From: Bacteroidales bacterium
GTDB taxonomy: Bacteria > Bacteroidota > Bacteroidia > Bacteroidales > UBA12481
Length of the DNA: 39,149 bases
Assembly (NCBI GenBank): GCA_023145515.1
Contig: JAGLDP010000102.1
Span: 1 to 39,149 of the forward strand
Direction of reading: 5' to 3'
The notes beneath the pieces are model-generated. The model saw only the letters and a list, made by a program, of their open reading frames with translations. It was not told the origin of the DNA and did not search any database. Both the position numbers and the translations under genes were made by a program. This document shows, in pieces, positions 33,671 to 39,149 of the stretch. Each line of letters starts with the position of its first letter. Within the stretch, counting starts at the first letter, position 1.

Positions 33671-34708
33671 TTATGCTTTGCCTTCCACAGCAGATTGCAA
33701 TTTCGCAATTTGAGAAGGAGAACCTAAAACAAATAGTTTATCATCGCATGAGAGCTGAACATCTGGAGCAGGATTAAAAATGTATTCTCCACTTTTAGCC
33801 TTTATTCCCACAATTGCAGCACCAGAATTGGTTCTTACCTGCAAATCTCTTATTGTTCCTTCAAGGAAGCAGCTATCAATCTTTCTGCCATCGATTTCCT
33901 CGAGCTTAACCTTGCTATCACTCTGAAGAAGTATATTATCAATAAACTCAACCACATCAGGCTGGGCCACAAGTTTGGCCATCCTCACTCCTCCAATCCG
34001 ATCAGGCATGATAACATTATCTGCTCCAGCCATTTTGATTTTTTCATCAGCACGATCCTCTGAGGCTCTTGAAATGATCCTGAGCTTTTCACTCATACTT
34101 CGAGCAGTAATCACCACAAAAGTATTATCAGCATCATTCGGAAGAGTAGTAATAAGAGCTTCAGCAGTTCTGACACCTGCACTTTCAAGAATATCATCAC
34201 GCGTTGCATCTCCCAGAATATAATTCTTGATCCCATCATCACGAATTTTCCGAATAATATCCTCATCAGACTCGATAATAATGAAAGTACGTTTATGACT
34301 TGAAAGCTCTATTGAAACCTGCTTTCCGTTACGACCATATCCACAAATAATCACATGTCCATTCATACGTTTTATCCTCCTGCCAAGTTTTCTATTAAAA
34401 TTATACTCTCGAAATCCCCCATCAATTAAAAATCTAGAAAAGGTACCTAATACATATGCGAATATCCCAATTGAGGCAAAAATCAAAAACACCGTGAACA
34501 AATGCCCGGAAGAGCTAAGTGCTCTAACTTCAGTAAACCCAACGGTTGACATGGTGATGACCGTCATGTACAAAGCCTCCTCAAATGTATAACCTTCAAT
34601 TATCTGATAACCAACGATACCGATAACAATAACAACAATTAAAAATATTACAGCCAGCAGAGTGCTATTTAAACTGCGATATTGATTTTTCACTTTATTA
34701 TTGGCCAT
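33671..34708 (-). CDS. Two-TM potassium channel with RCK (TrkA-N/TrkA-C) domain
   Basis: TM1 at about residues 14-36, a pore loop with TVITMSTVGFTEV (filter at 55-60) and TM2 at about 69-92 are followed by an RCK-N domain (GHVIICGYGRNGKQ, then IIIESDED as the end of the second strand) and an RCK-C domain at about 260-345. This is the MthK-like layout, in which ligand binding to a gating ring opens the pore. The filter is TVGFTE rather than TVGYGD. The track start at 34741 is a TTG; the ATG at 34708 (MANNKVKNQYRSL) is preferred. Confidence 0.9.
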   Translation of the reverse strand: MANNKVKNQYRSLNSTLLAVIFLIVVIVIGIVGYQIIEGYTFEEALYMTVITMSTVGFTEVRALSSSGHLFTVFLIFASIGIFAYVLGTFSRFLIDGGFREYNFNRKLGRRIKRMNGHVIICGYGRNGKQVSIELSSHKRTFIIIESDEDIIRKIRDDGIKNYILGDATRDDILESAGVRTAEALITTLPNDADNTFVVITARSMSEKLRIISRASEDRADEKIKMAGADNVIMPDRIGGVRMAKLVAQPDVVEFIDNILLQSDSKVKLEEIDGRKIDSCFLEGTIRDLQVRTNSGAAIVGIKAKSGEYIFNPAPDVQLSCDDKLFVLGSPSQIAKLQSAVEGKA

Positions 34709-34756
34709 ATAAGCATATTTCGGATGCTCATAAAAATACAAAATCCAACTGACTTT

Positions 34757-36019
34757 TCAACTTTTAAGAATTAGCTGTCCAAGGCGACAGTTAAGACATT
34801 TACGATCCACACAATAATTCTTGTACATATATAGAAATGCCTGAGAATAAAACGCATTTGGGATTCTAAAACCAGCATCCTTCCATATTCGCATAACAAA
34901 GTTTCTCTCAGCAGGCAATTGCTCCAGAACTTCAAGCCACTTAGCGACAGAGCTTCCAGATTCATGCTGTTTCTGGTATATTGCATTTAGAGGCAAAACT
35001 GCATTAATATGTAAAAGTTGAATAGCCGACTCACCCAGTAGCGGAACCGGCTCGGAAGCAGTCTGTCCAAATCCATAATGAGTTTTCCAATAGGATGATA
35101 CGAATGAATCCATAGGCAGCAAAGTGGCATCAAGGCCATTCTTCAGAATCAGTTGAAAAAACTCATCAGACTGATGAAACCAGGCTGCCAATTGTGCCAA
35201 TCGCGGTATTGGCTGATTGGCAGGTCTGGTTTTCATGTACTTCCACATTATAGAGGGGTTGATCTTTAGCTTGTATTTATTTCTAAGAAAAGTATATTCA
35301 GTTTTCAAAGCCCTGGGATAAGGATCTGAATCTCTCTCAGGAAGCAAACCCGATTGTCCGAAAAAGAGGCTCTCTAACTGGAACAAATTATGCCGGTGCT
35401 TTTCGATCACAGTGTAAGGAATAGACTGCGCCAAATAATCAAAATTATCCTGGTTTTTGCCAAAACCATAAGCTCTGAAAAACACTTGTAGAAAAAGATC
35501 TTTCCACCCACCCTTATTACGAGCCAATTTGTCTTTGAGCCAGTTGAAGCGAGCCTCCATCCTTTCTACGCCCATACCTAAGATCGCATTCTCTACCTGA
35601 ATGATTGGCAAGTTTTTCCAGTTTTCACCACATGGCAAGGGTGCTATATTGTTAACCATCGTTTGGTAATTCTGATAATACTTATCTGGAATATCAAGGC
35701 AAACAGCAGGTATGTGAGAACCCTGTGTAGTAGATACCGGCCTGTCATTAGTATATACTACATGCAAAACCACCTGATCATAAGCCTTATCGGTATGATG
35801 ATTATGATGATACCAATCTGAAGACTTGATATGAATTTCAACGTGTCCTACCCATAAAGAACTACCTATCTGGATTCTGGCATTAAGGAAATCTGGACCT
35901 GAATCACGATTATACAAGCCTGATCTTATTATAGAGACCGGTAATCCTTCATCTGTCTGTAGAGAATTCTGACGAAAAAGTCCATATCGCCAGATGTAAT
36001 GTAAAAAATCTTCTGTCAT
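34757..36019 (-). CDS. DUF2851 family protein
   Basis: The 420-residue protein matches the Bacteroidota DUF2851 family: MTEDFLHYIWRYGLF at the N-terminus, SGPDFLNARIQIGSSLWVGHVEIHIKSSDW and YDQVVLHVVYTND, which resemble a nuclease-like core, and a C-terminal CVDRKCLNCRLGQ with closely spaced cysteines. No reaction is established for this family. There is no signal peptide, so it is probably cytoplasmic. It lies between pyrF (56 bp upstream) and the channel gene (48 bp downstream). Confidence 0.88.
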   Translation of the reverse strand: MTEDFLHYIWRYGLFRQNSLQTDEGLPVSIIRSGLYNRDSGPDFLNARIQIGSSLWVGHVEIHIKSSDWYHHNHHTDKAYDQVVLHVVYTNDRPVSTTQGSHIPAVCLDIPDKYYQNYQTMVNNIAPLPCGENWKNLPIIQVENAILGMGVERMEARFNWLKDKLARNKGGWKDLFLQVFFRAYGFGKNQDNFDYLAQSIPYTVIEKHRHNLFQLESLFFGQSGLLPERDSDPYPRALKTEYTFLRNKYKLKINPSIMWKYMKTRPANQPIPRLAQLAAWFHQSDEFFQLILKNGLDATLLPMDSFVSSYWKTHYGFGQTASEPVPLLGESAIQLLHINAVLPLNAIYQKQHESGSSVAKWLEVLEQLPAERNFVMRIWKDAGFRIPNAFYSQAFLYMYKNYCVDRKCLNCRLGQLILKS

Positions 36020-36075
36020 ACCAATAAATCTTTATTAGTATAGACGAGAATCAGAGTGGAAAATGGAAAAAAAAC

Positions 36076-36888
36076 TTAGAAATATTTAGACATACTTTTT
36101 TGCAGGCTTGCAGCAGCTAATCCGGCTTTTTCACTAAAATCAGCTTCGTCAGATGCAAAGATAATACCCCTGGAGCTGTTTATAAGTAAGCCACCTGTAG
36201 AATTTTGTCCTGATTCAATCACAGACTCTAAATCTCCTCCCTGGGCACCAACTCCAGGCACAAGGAAAAAATTATCAGGAGCAAGCTCCCGAATACTCTG
36301 AAGATATTCAGATTGGGTAGCTCCAACTACAAACATCAGATTATCAGGATTACCCCAACTCATACTTGATTGAATAACCTCCTCATACAAGAACGTTGAT
36401 CCAATTAATTGCTTTTTCTCAAAATCTTCAGCTCCCCTGTTTGACGTTAAAGCCAGGATAATAACCCATTTATCAGGATAATCCAGGAAAGGTTCAATAG
36501 AATCACGCCCCATATATGGCGATAGGGTTATGGCATCAAAATCAAAATGCACAAAAAAAGCACGGGCATATTGATTGGCTGTATTACCAATATCTCCACG
36601 CTTGGCATCAGCAATAATAAAAAGAGAGGGATCAACTGATCTAATATAATCAACAGTCTTTTCAAGGCTTATCAAGCCTTTAGAACCAAGAGCCTCGTAG
36701 AATGCCAGGTTAGGCTTATAGGCAACAGCATATTCATGAGTGGCATCAACTATTTCTTTGTTAAACCTGAAAATAGGATCAGGATCATTTTTAACAACAG
36801 CAGGAAGCTTCTGGATATCTGAATCTAATCCGACGCATAGGAAGGATTTTTTCTTGTGTATCTCCTGATAGATTTCTCTTCTGTTCAT
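36076..36888 (-). CDS. pyrF: Orotidine-5'-phosphate decarboxylase
   Basis: PyrF decarboxylates OMP to UMP, the last step of de novo pyrimidine synthesis. The 270-residue protein is the longer type with FLCVGLDSDIQKLP at the start, the catalytic loop IADAKRGDIGNTA (Lys and Asp residues present), DAITLSPYMGRDS and the phosphate-binding end FLVPGVGAQGG, then INSSRGIIFA. It begins 7 bp after prfA on the same strand, so the two are very likely cotranscribed. Confidence 0.96.
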   Translation of the reverse strand: MNRREIYQEIHKKKSFLCVGLDSDIQKLPAVVKNDPDPIFRFNKEIVDATHEYAVAYKPNLAFYEALGSKGLISLEKTVDYIRSVDPSLFIIADAKRGDIGNTANQYARAFFVHFDFDAITLSPYMGRDSIEPFLDYPDKWVIILALTSNRGAEDFEKKQLIGSTFLYEEVIQSSMSWGNPDNLMFVVGATQSEYLQSIRELAPDNFFLVPGVGAQGGDLESVIESGQNSTGGLLINSSRGIIFASDEADFSEKAGLAAASLQKSMSKYF

Positions 36889-36895
36889 TACCTTT

Positions 36896-37969
36896 TTATA
36901 TGCCCGAAGCCTTCAAACGTTCAATATTTTCAGCAATGGTCAATTTATCAATAATTTCCTGAATATTACCATCTAAAATCGAAGGGAGATTATACAGAGT
37001 AAAAGTAATTCTATGGTCTGTCATTCTTCCCTGAGGGTAATTGTATGTACGAATCTTAGCTGAACGATCTCCTGTTGAAACCATAGTCTTCCTTTTTGAA
37101 GTAATATCATCCATATACTTCTGATACTCAAGATTATACAATCTAGTCCGGAGTTCCACCATGGCTTTATCTTTATTCTTAATCTGAGATTTCTGATCCT
37201 GACAAGTAACTACAATACCAGAAGGCTCATGCGTCAGACGTATAGCAGAATATGTTGTATTCACAGATTGGCCTCCCGGACCGGATGAGCAGTAAGTATC
37301 TACTCTAATATCACTTGGAATAAGCTGAATATCAAACTCCTCAGCTTCTGGCAATACAGCTACACTGGCAGCAGAAGTGTGTACTCTGCCCTGTGTTTCT
37401 GTTTGCGGAACTCTTTGTACGCGATGCACTCCTGATTCATACTTCATTACTCCATAAACTCCTGCTCCGGATACTTTAAAGATAATTTCCTTGAACCCAC
37501 CTGAGGTTCCTTCTGTTTGATTATTCAAGCTAATTTTCCACCCCTTGATATCACAATACTTTGTGTACATACGAAAAAGATCTCCGGCAAAAATACTGGC
37601 TTCATCACCACCTGCACCTGCCCTGATCTCAACTATCGCATTTTTTCCATCCTCTGGATCTACAGGCAATAGTAAGAACTTAATCTCTTCTTCCATATCC
37701 TTCCTTTTGGTAGTCAGCTGATCAAGTTCTTCTTTAGCCATCTCACGGAGCTCACCATCTTTTTCCTCATCCAGAATCTGCTTAGAAGAGCTGATATTAC
37801 TTAAGATATTGCTGTATTCATGATACGCTTTTACCACTTTTTCAAGTCCTTTATACTCTTTACTTAACTTGACATAGCGCTTCATGTCTTTGATAATATC
37901 AGGCTCTGTTATCAATCTGCCCACTTCTTCAAAGCGATCGGCTACGCCTTTTAGTTTTTCTAGTAACAT
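36896..37969 (-). CDS. prfA: Peptide chain release factor 1
   Basis: RF1 recognises UAA and UAG and triggers peptide release. The 357-residue protein has the decoding PxT element in HRVQRVPQTETQGRVHTSA (Pro188-Thr190) and the catalytic GGQ at 232-234 within SGPGGQSVNTTYSAIRL, a loop form usual in Bacteroidota. It is not RF2, since RF2 has SPF. An 8-bp microsatellite (CACAGAAT on the coding strand) runs up to within one base of its ATG. It is followed 7 bp later by pyrF. Confidence 0.96.
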   Translation of the reverse strand: MLLEKLKGVADRFEEVGRLITEPDIIKDMKRYVKLSKEYKGLEKVVKAYHEYSNILSNISSSKQILDEEKDGELREMAKEELDQLTTKRKDMEEEIKFLLLPVDPEDGKNAIVEIRAGAGGDEASIFAGDLFRMYTKYCDIKGWKISLNNQTEGTSGGFKEIIFKVSGAGVYGVMKYESGVHRVQRVPQTETQGRVHTSAASVAVLPEAEEFDIQLIPSDIRVDTYCSSGPGGQSVNTTYSAIRLTHEPSGIVVTCQDQKSQIKNKDKAMVELRTRLYNLEYQKYMDDITSKRKTMVSTGDRSAKIRTYNYPQGRMTDHRITFTLYNLPSILDGNIQEIIDKLTIAENIERLKASGI

Positions 37970-37970
37970 T

Positions 37971-37998
37971 ATTCTGTGATTCTGTGATTCTGTGATTC
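37971..37998. repeat. 8-bp microsatellite directly upstream of prfA
   Basis: ATTCTGTG occurs three times in perfect tandem with a final ATTC. The repeat starts one base upstream of the prfA ATG, occupying the position where ribosome contacts would be. Confidence 0.9.
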
Positions 37999-38021
37999 GA
38001 CGTTATACCTCAGGAAAAGAG

Positions 38022-39149
38022 CTAATAAAAGAAATCGTCGTTTTCAGTTCTTATTGTCAGCTTCTTCCCTTCTGCTTCTTCACAGTACCCAACAATTCGG
38101 GCCTCCATATTAAACGTTGCAGCAATATCAATAATATCCTGTGCTCGTTCTGATGGCAGATACACTTCAAATCGGTGTCCCATATTAAAAACCTTGTACA
38201 TTTCCTGCCAGCTTGTTCCTGACTGCTCCTGAATTATTTTGAACAGGGGCGGAATAGGAAACAGGTTGTCTTTAACAATATGTAGGTTCTCAACAAAATT
38301 CAGCACTTTGGTTTGAGCACCACCAGAGCAATGAATCAGACCATGTATATCTTGTCTGAACTGATTCAAAACCTGCCTGATTACAGGAGCATAAGTACGA
38401 GTAGGAGATAAAACCAATTGTCCTGCATCAATTCCCAGTTCACTTATAGCGTCGGTTAGCTTCAAACTCCCTGAATAAACTAACTCTTCTGGTACATCAG
38501 GATCAAATGATTCAGAATATTTTTCAGCCAGATAATGATGAAAAACATCATGACGAGCGGAGGTCAGCCCATTACTGCCCATTCCACCATTATACACATC
38601 TTCATAACTTGCCTGTCCAAAAGAAGACAGTCCTACGATAACATCTCCAGCCTGAATTTTTTCATTACTAATCACATCTTTACGGGGCATGCGAGCAGTT
38701 ACTGTAGAGTCGACAATTACTGTACGCACCAGGTCACCAACATCAGCTGTTTCGCCACCGGTAAAGACCATATTCATTCCCCAGGAATTAAACTGTTCAA
38801 TCACCTCTGCTGTACCATTAATAATTGCAGAAATCACCTCTCCCGGAATAAGATTTTTATTTCTTCCGATGGTTGATGATACCAGGATATTATCCGTAGC
38901 TCCAACACAAATCAAATCATCGGTATTCATCACAATAGCATCCTGTGCTATTCCTTTCCACACTTTCAGATCACCAGTTTCTTTCCAATACAAATATGCC
39001 AAAGCTGATTTTGTACCAGCACCGTCAGCATGCATAATATTACAGTAGTCAGCATCGCCTGCTAAAATATCGGGAATAACTTTACAGAATGCATTCGGAA
39101 AAATTCCTTTATCGATGTTTTTTATTGCGTTATGTACATCTTCTTTAGA
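38022..39149 (-). CDS. purM: Phosphoribosylformylglycinamidine cyclo-ligase (AIR synthetase), 5'-truncated
   Basis: PurM closes the imidazole ring of AIR in purine synthesis, using ATP. The frame is open beyond the track's ATG at 39035 to the window edge, adding 38 codons (SKEDVHNAIKNIDKG, then FCKVIPDILAGDADYCNI), which are genuine N-terminal sequence, so the true start is outside. MHADGAGTKSALAYLYWKETGD, FTGGETADVGD, VIVGLSSFGQASYE and FNMGHRFEVYL fit the Bacteroidota-type PurM, more divergent than the E. coli form. It lies 52 bp upstream of prfA. Confidence 0.93.
   Translation of the reverse strand, partial: SKEDVHNAIKNIDKGIFPNAFCKVIPDILAGDADYCNIMHADGAGTKSALAYLYWKETGDLKVWKGIAQDAIVMNTDDLICVGATDNILVSSTIGRNKNLIPGEVISAIINGTAEVIEQFNSWGMNMVFTGGETADVGDLVRTVIVDSTVTARMPRKDVISNEKIQAGDVIVGLSSFGQASYEDVYNGGMGSNGLTSARHDVFHHYLAEKYSESFDPDVPEELVYSGSLKLTDAISELGIDAGQLVLSPTRTYAPVIRQVLNQFRQDIHGLIHCSGGAQTKVLNFVENLHIVKDNLFPIPPLFKIIQEQSGTSWQEMYKVFNMGHRFEVYLPSERAQDIIDIAATFNMEARIVGYCEEAEGKKLTIRTENDDFFY

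Noticed and set aside
36896-37969. Release factor 2 instead of RF1, because of the unusual loop GPGGQSVN
   Set aside because: The decoding element is PQT (PxT) and there is no SPF or prfB-type frameshift; the loop variant is usual for RF1 in Bacteroidota.

Overview
The window reads as a chromosomal segment of a Bacteroidota (Bacteroidetes) bacterium with an AT-rich genome (estimated by eye, not computed). Lineage evidence: two proteins end in type IX secretion (T9SS) sorting domains; many starts are preceded by the Bacteroidota -7 promoter box TAnnTTTG; lipoproteins are abundant; a BlaI repressor is paired with an M56-TonB fusion; release factor 1 carries the Bacteroidota-type GPGGQSVN loop; and lineage families such as DUF2851 and DUF4294 are present. 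The exact order cannot be fixed from this sequence. An mqnE gene points to menaquinone made by the futalosine route. I see no rRNA, tRNA, CRISPR, insertion sequence, prophage or origin, and no gene-free stretch longer than 300 bases.

Layout. 1-915 (-): 3'-truncated FAD-dependent oxidoreductase, divergent from a forward block at 998-7656 (mqnE, stand-alone PASTA membrane protein, T9SS cargo, RluA-type pseudouridine synthase, ddl, DUF5018-like lipoprotein) that ends at a hairpin terminator. 7733-14801 (-): pcm, a T9SS-secreted metzincin/beta-helix protein, an MBL hydrolase and gcvP. 14877-17826 (+): lipoprotein, polyprenyl-phosphate sugar transferase and elbB, facing a DUF4294 gene (-). 18521-20965: arginine deiminase (+) abutting sucC (-). 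21104-23503 (+): SpoU-type RNA methyltransferase, then the BlaI/M56-TonB pair. 23592-28696 (-): TPR/OmpA-like lipoprotein, deoxynucleoside kinase, pnp, rpsO. 28814-29677 (+): exported TIM-barrel isomerase-like protein. 29674-39149 (-): a long co-directional block, from upstream to downstream purM (5'-truncated), prfA, pyrF, DUF2851, a RCK potassium channel, an RmlD-like reductase, then a small-lipoprotein island in which a serpin is flanked by two cysteine-patterned paralogues.

Most genes are housekeeping (glycine cleavage, TCA, purine and pyrimidine synthesis, translation termination, RNA decay, peptidoglycan precursor). The less explained material is (a) the serpin/Cys-rich lipoprotein island, whose two paralogues share an almost invariant eight-cysteine spacing; (b) the blaI promoter, which carries two CTAA-N4-TTAG palindromes exactly 20 bp apart on the -33 box and the spacer; (c) three different 7-8 bp microsatellites, each in a gap between same-strand genes and close upstream of a start codon; and (d) three convergent gene pairs whose stop codons abut or overlap.

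Several ORF-track starts were shortened because the outermost start is a TTG or lies upstream of a promoter, inside a terminator, or inside a repeat: mqnE, DUF4294, deoxynucleoside kinase, the 29674 lipoprotein and the potassium channel. Two edge genes are partial; the first is absent from the track and the last is called too short there.
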